A stretch of 64,000 bases of DNA from Coprinellus micaceus (GCA_951394405.1 OX596334.1:5084001-5148000); one strand, 5' to 3'. Counted from the first letter of the stretch, positions 12,216-24,671 are shown. Notes: generated by a model not told the origin, from the letters alone. A program made the numbers and translations.

Positions 12216-13933
12216 CCACATCATGCATTCACTGGTATCTTCTGCAAGTCGGTTAGTTCTCATAATGGGTCGACTGACAAACCCCTTCTTAAACACCACT
12301 CCCAACTTGATACAGTTAAGGTCAAGGTCTGTGTCCACACTGGGGTTTGAGTTAGACCCCCCTCACACTCTTGACACTGTCATACCTCCTCCCCCTCAAT
12401 CCATTTGCTGTTCATTTCAGACATTTCCATCAATATCACTCATTCTTGACATCCCATGCTCATCGCAACTTGAATTAAATTGTCTCCCCCACTGAGTTGC
12501 CTTGCCCTGTGAGTTTTGTCATGTGAACTATACTACATCTAGACAGTTTGTACTCAATATGTGTATGTTCACCTTTTTACAATTCATTATCCTGTCAAGG
12601 TGTGGTGCAATGCAATGAGCTACATGGGCGAGCACTTGCTAGAGGGATCCATATGCAAGTGTGAGACGCGTGCCACGTTGAGCCGAGCAATGGACCTCAA
12701 AACGCCCTGTGCGCTAACGATTGACTGACAAATCCATAACACACAAGGACCAGAGTTGAGGATGGTGTCCACAAGGTGTCCAGCTCTCCCATTGTTATGT
12801 GGGTGAAGTGCCAGGGGTCACACAGTTGATCCCTTCCTTCGCACACGGGATGCGGGACATTGTTGGGGACTTTGCACTTGGGCGCTTACGCATCTCCACA
12901 TCCCACGGTGTGATAAGCACATTGACACCCTGGAATTTAATGTTTCATACTTCACTATCGTCCCGCAGTACCGTGTGTTCCCTGCTGACTCGGTGTCTAC
13001 AATATGATATAGGAGTAGTATCTTATTTATTAATAAATTATGATGTTACTAGAATACAAGCAAGTCAATCCGCAACCAATGATGCTCCAGATGTAAAAGG
13101 GAGTTTAGTGCGTGAGGGGGGAGGGTGTGTAGCGAAGAATATCGCGACGTGACGGCGACAGATAGAGAAGGAGATGGGGTACTCACCAGTAGTGAGACAA
13201 AGGTAAGTCAGGGGTAACGTGTGTACCACGTTACCCGGTGGAGTCGACGTGTTCGCCCCTAAGGCGGAACGCGACTCCGACATTCGAGACGATATGTTCG
13301 CCTGCAGAACGGTGGTCCGAATGTGATGCGCCGTCACTCCCCAATGATCTTTGTCCCATTCACCTTGGGTAAATACATTCAAACCTACGATATATCTAAA
13401 CGAGCCCTTACCTACCGCCGTTATCTAATCGTTCGCCGGCGCCTATCAGATCTACGTCCCACAATAGTAGCCCGGGTGTACGTCCCAGTACCAGATTCGG
13501 CGTCGAGTACCCATGTCGGTGTACCTCTGGTTGCCCCCACCGCCAGACGCTCACCGCGCATGTCGCTATCCGCAGTCGAACCTATCCGGCGCTTGTTTCC
13601 AAACCTCGAAACAAGCGCCGGCTAGCCTCGTGCCTCCTGATCGCCGGTGTCTATTAACAACGGCCGGCGATCAACCCACCTCTCCAGACTCTCGACCACC
13701 ACGGCCAGCGTCTCCTGCACTCTGCGCCCTCACCACCCGCCATCCACACCCCTCCTCTCCTCCAACACACCACCACTTACCTTCGTCACCGTTCGCTCAC
13801 CAACCCCCAACCAATCACCCCCCGCTCCCCGAACCCCCGCTACCTACCAACCCCAAGGCCCAAATCGACGGGCAAGGTGAGCGAATCGTTCGTAGGGTAT
13901 CGATCATCTTACCTTCGTAGGTACCAGGCACCG
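12216..13933. other. Right flank of the satellite, no gene seen
   Basis: From 12216 to about 13100 the sequence is more AT-rich and unlike its neighbours, with pyrimidine-rich stretches near 12350-12490 and no usable frame. From 13200 it returns to the GC-rich composition of the following gene; a Pro/Ser-rich frame at 13513-13920 is low complexity and has no recognisable domain. The 5' untranslated region and promoter of the next gene probably lie in the last few hundred bases. Confidence 0.35.
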
Positions 13934-15356
13934 ATGCCCAAAGCCACCAACCAGAAGGGAACGAGCGGGCCAGGGGCGGAAGCACCGCGCCGGTCGGAGA
14001 GAGTCGAGAAGAGAAAGCGGGACGAGGGGGAGGCGACTAAGGAAAAGGAGGATTCGCCAGAGCTGAAGAGCGAGGAGAGTGAAGAGAGCGATGGGAGCGA
14101 GTACCGGCCCAGCAAGAAGGCGAGGACGGGCAAGGGCAAGGGCAAGGGCCCCGCGAAGGGGAGGGTGGAGAAGAGAAAGGCCGAGCCGGCGAAGAGGACG
14201 ACGAAGGTGACTTCGAGCGTGGCGGGTCCTTCGAGGAACAACCCGCTCACCGAAGCCCAAGCACGGTTCGAGGTAAGCCCTTCGTTTCCCCTTAATCGCT
14301 GATCTGGACTCACAGGGAAAAGGCGGGCGACCACATCTACGTGAAGATCGGGGGCCGTGGCGATTGGGTCGAGGGGAAGGTGGGCTTCGTCTACGCCATC
14401 CGAGGAACGCCCACCGTCAACTGGTATGGCCGTTCTGCGAGGGGGACGTTCGACCCTGCCGGGGCTCGATCTGAAGACGCAAGGAACGTCCAGACGGCGG
14501 CCGAGTATCTCCAAAGCGATTCGGAGGAGGCGAGCGGGAGCGGGGGCAGGTAAGTCTTATCCTATGCCATCCAGCCATCCTCCTAACCCCCATCGAAGTG
14601 AGTGAAAAGTCAATTTCCCGTTTGTTTGTTATATTATGTACTATCTAAGGGCTTTATGTAGTTTGTAATGTCTTGTGGCTCGACATCTTGTTGAACAGGG
14701 GTTTGTACTTATTTCTAGGATTAAGCACCCATTCAGAGGTTCTTTGCCGGAGTCGACGAGCCGGGTGAGTTCCTCCCCGTCTCCATAGATCCATCGTACC
14801 TTTGTACTAACTTTCAAACCTCCTTTCCAGGTTCGATCACTCATCTTCAAGTCACCGGGTTCACCATTGCCCATGTACTCGCTCGAACCAGACATCCGTA
14901 GGTAAGTCAAGAAGTTCACCATCGGGTCGTAACGCTATAGTATATGCTGACGCCATCCCTTGAATACTTCCACCGACCACACGCTGAGCCGTTGAGCTCG
15001 GGACGAAGGCTCGGACTTCCTACCGAGCTCATAATCGCCGTCGATCCCGCAAGCAAGGTAGATGTATATGCATACGATTGACACTCACTTAGTCTCCTCA
15101 CTACGGTCTCTTCAAACCCGTGCGACGACGACGATCCCACCAAGTGGGCGTGGACCGTGCACAGCACGGCGAGCAACGCCGGCGAGAGTACCAAGAGGCG
15201 TTGAACAAGGCCGGCGTGCTCTTATCCTGGTACTTGTCGAACGCGAAGCGGAGCTCTCCCGCACACGTTCGAGATAAGAGTCCGCTCGGGACCAGAACCG
15301 CTTCCCAGACGTGCGCTTGGCGCTACATATCGCTTTCCTGTACCGTACATAGGTAA
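13934..15356 (+). CDS. Basic, acidic-patch nuclear-type protein, multi-exon
   Basis: Not recognised as a named family. The start is ATG at 13934 (MPKATNQKG). The first exon, to about 14272, encodes a Lys/Arg/Glu-rich disordered segment with several nuclear-localisation-like clusters (RRSERVEKRKRDE, KGKGKGPAKG). The second, about 14316-14550, has a globular stretch (GDHIYVKIGGRGDWVEGKV) ending in an acidic tail. Further exons appear at about 14720-14763, 14832-14912, 14941-15057 and 15093-15275, each with good GT-AG borders and good coding texture; the last is charged and helical. One problem remains: the obvious donor (14273) and acceptor (14315) leave exon 2 one base out of frame, so either an alternative splice site is used or there is a single-base defect. 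A chromatin or nucleolar role is inference. Confidence 0.5.
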
Positions 15357-15739
15357 CGGAATGGATGAATACATTCGAGATGGAGATTAGCCTGATATCC
15401 CAGCTCGGTTATCGCCCGAGCGGACGTGGTCGACTCAACGAGGGACTAACGCCGGGGCATTCGATAGCTGTAGACTAAGGCAACCGCAATACGATCTTAC
15501 TTCGGCCATCAGCTAGCTTTACGCTCAGTCGATACACCGCAGAATCAACGATAGAATTTTGAATAGGTATAAAGGTCAAAAACACTACTATTTCAACTAT
15601 GTTAAGCGAAGCCGGGGTCTTGACGGCCTAAGTCCAGGCGTAAGACCCATCGAGGAAAGAAGAATAATTGCATAGGGTACAATATTATGAGAGGAATAAG
15701 AACGAGAGAAGGTAAACGTATAAGTCCCGTCGAAGGCGC

Positions 15740-17003
15740 CTACGGACACTCGCGGCGACGGACGATCGCCTTCATAGCGAGCATAACAGGGTTGAGCCAG
15801 TGGTATGTACTATTATCCTTGCCTTCGATCCACTCGGTGTAGTACGCGACGTCGGATACCTTCACTGGGAGGTAAGTATCCGCCAAGAATGACATCTCCT
15901 CGAGAATCTCGCGGGAGCTGAGAGCAGCCGATATGGCCACAAGGGACGTGTTCTTCCATCGACAGCGATCGTCGCGAGCTCCAGCGTCATGGAGTCGAAC
16001 GTACCGGACTGTTTGCCAATCCACGTCCCGCTGGATTCCTTGCTAATTCACCGTCAGCTTCAATCCGAACGCACCCAGATTAGACTCACGTGGAGATGTA
16101 CCCCGCAGCCCGAGCATACATCGGGACCGAACTGGAAGTGGTGGATGGTCGCCTTCCATTGGCAGTCCTCAAATTCGTGGCAGTCGTAAGGACGACCTGC
16201 AGCCCAGCAGCAAGCGCACTTGCCTTTCCCGCGCCTGAGGAACTTGCATGTCATTTCGAACGACTCCACGGAGTTATGATCGGACGATATGAAGACCCCG
16301 GCGCGGTTGTCCATCGCAGGTACGTACACGCTGGGGGGGAAAGTCCCTTGAGGAAAGCATCAGACAAGAACGGCAAAGACTTCAGGGTGGCTTACACGGC
16401 ATCCCTCTCTCGCGGACGAGCATCTCAAGAATGTGAACGATGGGGTTCATCCAGTGCTGGTCGTCGTACCCTCGACGAATCCACGTGAGCTGGGTCTGCG
16501 GCTTCCCTGCCTTGCCGCCGAGATCGAGGACATTCCTGACCGAGTTGATTATCTCGGTCATTGCGTCCCATTCGAAAACGCCGCAGAGTGCCGGAAGCGC
16601 AGCGTCCATGAAACGGCACCTATCGTTGAAGGAGCCGAGAGGGTGCATGGAGACCGGTCCGTCTGTCGAGTAATCTGACGTCGCGGCCTACGTTCACGTC
16701 AGAGTCGGACCTGGAGAAAAGAGACATGCGGCTCACCATGATGTGTACACCACAGGAAAGACAGACCCCCTCGCCGAAGTTGAAATCGGGGAGTCCGCCA
16801 AAGTGAGGGCATTCAGCGAGCTCGTGGTCCGTGTAATCAGCGCCTCGTCCAAAGCAGAAGGGACACATGTTTTTCCCCGGGACAAGTGCGAGGCAAAGGT
16901 CGATAAAGCGGGCGGCAGCAAAGGTGTTCTTAGCATAGAAGAATAGCTCGGGATTCTTGTATGTTGGGACGAAGCACCCTGGAGGCGGATAGGAGTGCGG
17001 CAT
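15740..17003 (-). CDS. Duplicated Cys/His-module protein, paralogue A (372 aa)
   Basis: Four exons on the minus strand: 17003-16737, 16687-16396, 16346-16090, 16042-15740 (267, 292, 257 and 303 nt), all with GT-AG introns of 47-50 bp and a continuous frame. The protein is two tandem copies of one module. Each module has a metal-site-like C-x2-C-x(10-11)-H-x4-C (CPFCF..HELAEC; CACCW..HEFEDC) and a second C-x2-C-G-V-H (CLSCGVHIM; CSGCGVHLH), then, after a phase-0 intron, a half ending in W-x-(R/E)-G...H-W-(M/L)-N-P. The intron between modules splits G-M-P-W. Paralogue B at 23380-24671 has the same architecture. The Cys/His pattern suggests zinc binding. It loosely recalls Cys-rich parts of fungal telomere-linked RecQ-type proteins, but I see no helicase motif, so function is unknown. 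Confidence 0.8.
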
Positions 17004-17463
17004 GGTGGACCCGGTACACTCACCATGCGCCGTAGAGCCCGTATTTATATGCAGACACCAAGCACGATGAACGGGGCGGGGCAATCTCCGATTACCATCC
17101 ATCAGAACTGCATGCATGTCCGATGATTTTCATGGTCCAGACGAACTTGGACCCATTCAAAGGGAGTGGCCGATCCACGGATTATCATTCATCGCCCACG
17201 AACGTCGGGCGAGAACCATTGATACTGAAGCGAAGACCGATACAGCCTCGAATTCAACCTGGAGCGTTGAAGTGAACATTCATGGAGGGATGTCACCCCC
17301 AAGAACCTTGAGGGTGATGGAAGCGCTGGACTCGCGCATACGAATTGGATGACCGTACGTTGACTACGCTTATACTTACCTCGTACAAAACGTGGACAAT
17401 TTGAATGTTGGCCACACAGCATGTACTACGTTGCCTCTACGGTACACAATAGACTACTATATC

Positions 17464-19238
17464 CTAACGTCCTAGACCGGGCCAATAAATTGAGGGGGGG
17501 GTTGAAAGTTCGTCTACCTGCAACTCGCGCCATAGGCAATGATGGTCGATTGTGGGCATGAACTCCGGGACATGGCCGTCGCACAAGTCGAGCTCCTCTA
17601 AGAACAGGGCGCCGCGATCTATGGATGTAGGCTCGTCGTTATCATAGTTGTCGAACTCATCGAGGCGACCGGAAGACAGACACTCCGCAAATTTCATGGC
17701 ATAGGCGAGGACCCCCAAAGAATGAGTGCTTAGCGATCGCGGCTCTACGTTGACGAGTCGCTGTGTGAGGAGCTGAAGTGTTTCGGTCCTCATAGCGCGC
17801 CAGGACCTGCGATGTACCGGTCAGCAAGCGGACACCCATGTAACGAGAAATACGACGCACCAGAAGTCACTGCTGCTAAATTCTAAGCAACTATCCCCAA
17901 GTTGAACGACGTCTAAACCCACCAGCGCTTCGTCTGCAGATGCGAGTTGGCATCTGACCGAAATGCGCGCAGAGAGGGGGACGTGCTGCGTACGATACAG
18001 GGCCTCAAGCTGGCGCAGATGGGCGGGGGTGGCCTGAGCCCTCTCCCATGCACTTCCCCCTTTGGCGGGCATGTCCCTCATCACATCAGCGTCGATCTCC
18101 CCGCTCTTGAAGTCCACGAGCACGTAATCGGGGAAGTCCATTGGTAGGGCGGACTGACCCATGACCGCGTGACATCCAGCTGCGTCAACGATGTGGGAGG
18201 TGAAGTGGCGTTCGTATCGAGTAGCGGAATTGAGATCGCAGCCGGTTACGTGGCGAAAGAGGGAAGAGAGACGGTCCGACCTCCACACGAGGCAGGAGTC
18301 TTCAGTCGCCACCTCTGCGGCCACGTCCGTGTACCAGGTTCCACCGTAAAGCTCCGTGTGGGGGATCGACTGAATAGGAATATAGTTTCGTCGAAGGTGC
18401 TCTTCCAGTTTCTCTGCGGAGAGACCGGGCGCATGTGCAGGGGAGGATTCACGTCCAAGATGAAGAAACTGGATACCGCGCAGTTCCTGGATCTCGCACT
18501 GGTCGCTGGAGGTCTTGATTGCGTCTCCTAGACACGGCACAAAGGAGGAAGGGATAGTCGTCGCGTCAATGGAGGAGTACGTGAGGGAGCGAATAGCGGG
18601 TTCGATGAGATACTTCTTGACTAGCTTGTAGTTGCGGTAGCTGAGGTTCGGCCTCCCAGGTTTGCGATAGAGGTTGGGAAGTAACAGAATAATAGCACTC
18701 CCGTCGCCATACGTCCCAAGCGGGTGTTGAGGAACGTCCTGCAGAGGAACGCAGCGAAAGCCCTGAGGGATATGAAACTTTATAGTGCGATCGGACCATA
18801 GATGCATGTGGAACGTACGTCGCGTCCTGACCAGAGGTGGGTAATATGGGTCTCTTCCCTGAACACCTCTTGGGTGGGCGTCATAAAGAGCCGGAGGTCG
18901 GTGTTGCGAAGAAGGAGCTTCTGTGAGACACCAACGACTAGGCCAAACCTTCGGCGAACGATGACATGCCTGTCGCCATGAAACGCGTTCGCTGTGGTGT
19001 TTAGCCGAACGCTAAAGTCGCGGCCACGGCCAGACACGACGAGGGCGATGTACTCCTCGAGTCTCCCGGAACTGCGAAGGGAAAGCGCGAGTAGGACGAA
19101 TTCTTTGAAGCAGAGAAATCGCGGGGAGAGTGGAGGGTCTCTGGTCGGTGGTACGAAAGAGGAGGAGAACGCGCGAATTAGGCTGCTTTGGCTATCTGGG
19201 CGTCGTTCTCCGGCTGCGGGGGTGCAAGGTGGGGGCAT
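17464..19238 (-). CDS. Three-exon orphan family, copy 1 (559 aa, C-terminally short)
   Basis: Exons 19238-18819, 18777-17861 and 17806-17464 (420, 917 and 343 nt), introns phase 0 and phase 2 exactly as in the other three copies. Exon 1 carries the family box VIVRRRFGLVVGVS..LLLRNTDL. Exon 2 has the II-LLLPNLY box, a GTWYTDVAAEVA box and a SCLVWRSDRLSSLFRHVTGCDLN-like region. Exon 3 opens with the shared W-R-A-M-R-T-E and GALFLEEL boxes, then stops at 17464, so the final 250-300 residues present in the siblings are missing, including the conserved F-K-x2-Y-W-(I/L/M)-P box. I find no remnant of that domain in the next 400 bp. The copy could be a shortened gene or a pseudogene; its remaining frame is clean. 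No catalytic motif, signal peptide or membrane span is evident. Confidence 0.78.
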
Positions 19239-20142
19239 CGTGAAACGGGAGCGATGGAGAGACCCGGGAAAGTCACGGAGAGATAACAGAACCTCACCTG
19301 AGCAATCGAGGCCGAAGCGAGGAGTCGTCGAACGCAAGGAGAAGGTAGATGCGTCGTCTCAGACGCACAAGAAGATGTCATAGGCGGTGAACGTACACTA
19401 TGAATGTTACATTGATGAACCGTGCATAACCGTAGCTAGGAACAGCGACACCATCGAAGGCACTTCGCCCGGAGATCCGACCCTGGCAGAAGAAGTTTGG
19501 TGTCGGGACTTGGAATGCTTGAAGACGCCACCCGCGGGGAGCTTTTCGCGCGGATAGGTGTCCTTCATGGCCGCCGTGGGTACGATAGCTGAGGCGCCCA
19601 TTTATCGGCATGCATGGCGTCTAGTTCGGGTGGGGCTACGAATGATCAGCCCTACAGATAGGCACGACGATCGTGCCACAGACGAACTCTACTCACCTAC
19701 ATGATCCAGCCCAATACCCAACGTTCCTTCTCCCCAACGAAGGCCGCCGGCGCGATGCAGAGTGGGTTCAGTGCGTAAAACGCCAAAGCCCCCACATGCA
19801 TGCTGAGAGTAGGAAAGAAACCGGACTTGTCACAACAGTGATGCTTCGGTCGCTGTGTGACAGCACCGGCAATCTCCGATTCCCCGAGATCGCCGGATTC
19901 ACGTGCCTGACGGCGATGCACGCATGACTCATTTCTCCTGGCCTCTTGCTTGTGTGCTTCCACAACCGTCGTTGCTTTGGAGTATTACTCACTGAAACGA
20001 CGGGCGCCGCGAAGCTCTAAGCATACGAGGCCCGTTTTCAATGCATCTGAGTTGAAAAATGAGGACTCCAGACGCTCGTGATCCCTCGTTCGTTTATAAG
20101 ACCTTTGAATCGATACGATAAGGCGTTCTCTCTGTTGCACCC
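19239..20142. promoter_or_regulatory. Divergent promoter region between copies 1 and 2
   Basis: About 0.9 kb separating the start codons of two divergently transcribed members of the same family. No clear TATA box or known operator stands out. Short open frames on both strands have no recognisable domain. The arrangement means the two genes may share regulatory sequence; this is inferred from orientation only. Confidence 0.4.
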
Positions 20143-22784
20143 ATGGACTCTGACTCCAGCCCCAGTCCCACCCCTCCGAGCTCGAGAGGAGGGTCCCCTA
20201 GGGGGCTCGATCTGATTCCTTTTTACTCCCCCGCCCGATATCCCCCTCCCTCCCCTGGATCTTCCACGAGCTCTTTGTCCAGATCTCCCCCTCCCTCGTA
20301 CATCAGTTCTCTCCGAAGGCCCACACCTCCTCCTTACCCGTTTAGCCGACGACCGCCTTCCCCCCTTCCTCTCTTGAATAGACGCCTCGAAACAATTATC
20401 GCACAAGGCTATCCTCTCTTCGCATCTGAAGCCATGGACCCGCTCAGTAACCTCATTCTCTTTGGTCAAGACCTGAGCACGGGAACCCAAGTCGCGCTCG
20501 CTACGAACGAAGAGGGTATCAAGGACACATCCTCTGTGTCGATTCGACGGTTATACGGCACCGTTATCGGTATCAGCCCCGAGATTGTCATCAACTGTTC
20601 GCCCCTGTACCTGGACACGATGTTTTCGTGCAAGAAAGCGCTTCACGAAGATTTCTTCTTGCCGTACACCTGGGATACCCCTCGGGTCAGACCTATTTCC
20701 TCTTTCTAACCCAGTGCTCTTCTTCCTGACGCCCTTCTCAATCGTACAGGGTTCCATAAGCGCTAACCTCAACCAAATTCCGAATGGACTTGTCGGAATA
20801 TTTCTCGACGATGTGGAGCTCTATGTTCTGTTCCCTGACTTGCATTCAACCTCTCGTTTTTGTCCCGAGCTCACCATGGAAGAATACCGAATCTTTTGGG
20901 AAGACGCCCTAGGGCCCTCGGTCGACGGCCTCTCTGGGGAGAGCGGGTGCGAAGTAGTGACGCCCGCGAACCTTTCAAGCTTGACGGCTGTCATTCGTGT
21001 TCACGCGCACTCCAGCGAGAACCTCTGGCTTCGTCATATGGTGTTCGTTCACGTCGTACGTTCGCAATCCAGCCGCCATGCATTCACCGCCTCTGCTGCC
21101 ACGGCCTCGCTGCAGGAATACCTGTACCGACACCACCTCTCGGTCTCCGACATTCGGGATGACCAGGCTCGTGGGGGCATGTGGTTCATCGATGTTGGGA
21201 TTGAAGTTGCGGTTCGTGGTCATTCCGTTATGTGGAGTCTTGCCTCCCACGAAGCTGTGTACGAGGCACTCACGGGGATTGAACTGGGGCACCGGTCGAA
21301 TTCCTATCAGCCGTTCACGATCGCGCATATCACAGACGCCGGTGCATGCCGCGTTTCATCCCTACACACTCCCGATAGCCCACCCACTCCCTTCCCCTTG
21401 GTGGTTCTTTCAGTAACCGACCAGACACTCTACTCTGTGAGGGAGTGCGGTGCACACAACGACGACGTATCTGTCCTCGACATCGTCGACTGCCCTTCCG
21501 GATCCCAGTCGTTCCTTAAGAGGGTAGCCCACTTATACCTCAACAACTCCGCCGACATGAGAGCTCAAGGGCTACTTCGTATGTCCCTCGACATCGCCGA
21601 GACGACTCTACTTGATGTTGACACCGGGGTCATCGTGAACGCCTGTCTGTCATTCCCAACGCCGGTCATCTCGTACGTTTCATCTCCAATCTCGTGCCTT
21701 CATGGATCGCTAAACTTTCTGCTACAATAGAAAATGGAGAGGGATGCGCCTGTATTGCCTCGATCATATCGTGGAGAAGCAGCGCGAGCAGGCGCCCTTC
21801 CTGTCCGCACGTCTCGAAATGTCGATATTCATATTGGCGGTCGTCAGATGGCTACTGAGAACGATCCATACGGGACTCATCCTCCCCGCGTCAGAAGATT
21901 GCACACCCCTCGTGGTTTCCGACCCCCGCTGCGGCTTGTTATTCCTCCCAGATATGTCCTTCGGAAACGACGCCTTCGATGTTCCACACTTCGTATACAT
22001 CGATCCCTCGGATTATCTCTCAGGAGAAGGGCTTATGTTTGAAGACGCGCCACGCAGGATCTTGGATGCCTTCATGCGTCCAAACAATCCTGTTCCTACG
22101 ACTCCCCGCGCCCTACCTGCCCCGAACGGCTTTCGCCCATATCGCGCTTCTATCCCATCCTTCGTCCACCCTCTCCCGTACGGACTCTTCAAGTCGACCA
22201 TCTACTTCTCCTCCGAGCTACGAGAGGACTATGACGGCCCTGATGGTACAGAAGATCCCACCACGTGGTGTTTTGCGCAAGGCATTTTTCAATGCTGGAT
22301 GGAGGACGTTATCGACGATGCGACTCGTTTCGCCTGTGTCCGGCCTGAACCCATGGCGAATTTCCCGGGGGGAGAGATACCCGCGTTAGATCATAACTTG
22401 GCGAAAGTCTTCCTTTCCGTCGGCTGGAAGCATGCCACTGCTGAAGAGTGGGCGCGAACCTTCGAGCGGTTCTTTCCACTGAAGCCACCCAACCCTCCTT
22501 CGATCGCCCCTCACTCTAAATGGACATACTATGGCAATTGGCTATATCTCATTGACGAGGGGGGGTTGGCGACCATGGTGGTCAGGCTCATACGCCGTAC
22601 ACTGTGGCACTCGATATTCAAGTCCCTTTATTGGATCCCCGCGTTCGAAGGACGCAGCGCGTGGTCTACAGGGGTTAGTCGTAAGTTTCGGGTTTTGAAG
22701 TCCACAGGCGCTCCAACGACGGGCATACTCAAGGTCCTTATCAACGGTGCTTCTAACCCAACCTTCAATGTCGAGGCCATTTAA
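20143..22784 (+). CDS. Three-exon orphan family, copy 2 (839 aa)
   Basis: Exons 20143-20685, 20750-21672 and 21731-22784 (543, 923 and 1054 nt) give an unbroken 839-residue frame; introns are 64 and 58 bp, phases 0 and 2. The first ~85 residues are Ser/Pro-rich and probably disordered. Exon 1 then carries VSIRRLYGTVIGISPEIVI. Exon 2 has ELYVLFPDLH, WLRHMVFVHVVR, GGMWFIDVGIEVAVRGHS and VMWSLASHEAVYEALTGIEL. Exon 3 begins K-W-R-G-M-R-L-Y and contains CGLLFLPDMSF, then VFLSVGWKHATAEEWARTF, and near the end IFKSLYWIPAFEGRSAW followed by VLINGASNPTF. These boxes align with copies 3 and 4. It is a soluble-looking large protein with no recognised enzymatic signature. It is the only copy on the plus strand. 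Confidence 0.85.
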
Positions 22785-23379
22785 TTTAGTCGGTAGAAAT
22801 GTTACTTAGCTTTGAGTGAATACATACGTCATTTGAAACCTACCAGGAAGCGTCCCAGGACATCCCTCTGCAGAGTCAACCCGTCTCTTTCGGGTATAAG
22901 CTAGTCCTTCACTCCGAATTGGCTCACTCGAAACCACTCAGCGCCTCCGATCTTCAAAGTTCTTGGGACAGGACACATCGCGGAGTCCCGCGCTAAGTTT
23001 CAGGCCGTGCACGGCGAAACTGACACCCCAGCCGTGCCATGTCGTTGGCAAGGAATAGAGCAGATGCAGTCTCTTTCGCAATCCAACCAAACCTATATTC
23101 ATCCCAAGGTCGGAGAAACGCTCTCGCTTTGGAAGGCGGCTCAGATGTGTGGTGGGGGCTCCCAGAATACGCTGGTAGAGTACGAGTCCGTCGGCTAGGG
23201 TCTGTAGGAGGCACTCCGTTTGAATCATAGCCCCCTTATGCCGAATTGAATCGGGGCTAGTGCATCGCATAGATACGCAAAACGAGGAATATACATACAG
23301 GGACACGAGATTGACACGCGGAACTCCAATAACTATTCCGGCTCGAACTACAGGTATTATATGAGGCTCGCTATCTACG
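22785..23379. other. Convergent intergenic gap
   Basis: About 600 bp between the stop codon of orphan-family copy 2 (plus) and that of module protein B (minus). A minus-strand frame of 154 codons crosses it but overlaps the 3' end of gene B and shows no domain, so I regard it as fortuitous. Polyadenylation signals for both genes should lie here. Confidence 0.4.
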
Positions 23380-24671
23380 CTAGTTGGGAGGGCCACGAAC
23401 ATTCGTAATTGCCTTGAGAGCCAGCATCACAGGATTCATCCAGTAGTACCACGGATTATCGTTTCCCTCTAACCAATCAGCGTAGTACGCTGCGTCACCA
23501 ACCTTGACTGGAAGGTGATGGGGCGCAGCCGTATATGCGATCTCCTGAAGGATCTCTGGACTGTGGATGGCGGTGGAAATCGCGGCAAGGCATGTGTTCC
23601 TCCACGGGCAGTCAGCATCTCTGCGTCCAGCAGGGTGGAAGCGATGTGTCTCGTCACCATCCTCTCCGAACACGTCCTTCAGGCCTTGCTAATGGTGGAG
23701 ACTCGTCAGCTGCTTAGCAAGGTAAGGATCGACCGAGCGACTCACGTGCAGGTGGACACCACATCCGTTGCAGACCTCGGGGGGGAACTGGAACATTTGA
23801 AGCACGGTGTTGTTCTGAGAGATACAGTCTTCGATCTCGTGATTGTATTCGACACCTTTAACCCAACATATCGCACACATTCCACGTCCACGCCTAAGGG
23901 AGGTACAGGCGTGTTTGAAACCCCAGACGTTGTTATGCCATGCCGCGAGAAACACGCCATTGCTGTTCTTCGTCTCCGGGATAGATACGTGGATTGGCAT
24001 GGTCCCTGAAACCAAGCCATTAAGTCTGTGAGTGGTCTCGAAGAGGTCGTACGTACATGGACATCCTCTGAGCTCAGCTACGGTGTTCACAATGATCATG
24101 ATGGGGTTCATGTAGTGCTTATCGCCGAAACCATTCTTGATCCACGGTAGGTACTTCTTCTGATCTTGGGGCTCGCCGTGCATCACGAATGGCTGACGCC
24201 TTCCGTCAACGGTATTGGCAAGCGTCTTCCACTTTAGTGCTGCGCAAACCACGAGAATCGGCACACCCTTGAAGGGGCAGTCGTCCCCAACCTGTCCGAT
24301 AGGGTGCAAGCCGATCAGGCCCTCGACCCCGTAAGCGTCGAACCCTTGCTACATGTGCATTAGATAGGCATAGGAGGATAAGATGTTGCGATGAAGTTAC
24401 ATACGCGAACGTGAATCCCACAGCTTTGGCACACGTCGTCTCCAAAACTAACCTTGTGCTTCAGCTTGCGTCGGCTACAGCGAGCGTGCTCGTGCTCATA
24501 CTTGAGGCTTCCCGCTGCCCAACACTCTGGACACTTTCCCTTCCCGGGGACGAGCCCGAGAGCGATGGCCTGGAACAGACTAACATCGATATTGGAGTTA
24601 GGGAAGAACAGATCCTCGGGGTTTGCGTGCCGGGGTGCGTAGCAGAGGCGAGGCGCTTCGATGCGAGACAT
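23380..24671 (-). CDS. Duplicated Cys/His-module protein, paralogue B (375 aa)
   Basis: Exons 24671-24405, 24348-24057, 24005-23746 and 23688-23380 (267, 292, 260 and 309 nt). Exons 1 and 2 have exactly the same lengths as in paralogue A, and the intron inside G-C-P-W matches the one inside G-M-P-W there. Module 1 has CPECW..HEHARC and CQSCGIHV; module 2 has CAICW..HEIEDC and CNGCGVHLH. The second half of each module opens with Q-G at the splice junction, has H-P-(I/A)-G and D-C-P-(F/W), and ends with HYMNPIM or YYWMNPVM. Skipping the G-C-P-W intron (51 bp) would also keep the frame open. The doubled exon pair implies an internal duplication older than the A/B split. Probable zinc binder of unknown role. 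Confidence 0.82.

Noticed and set aside
20038..20490. 150-codon minus-strand frame opposite orphan copy 2
   Set aside because: It is the antisense shadow of the Ser/Pro-rich N-terminus of the plus-strand gene.
22938..23402. 154-codon minus-strand frame between orphan copy 2 and module gene B
   Set aside because: It overlaps the 3' end of gene B in another frame and shows no domain or splice support.
15740..24671. Calling A and B telomeric RecQ helicases
   Set aside because: Only a loose Cys/His resemblance exists; no Walker A, DEAH or other helicase motif is present in or near either gene.
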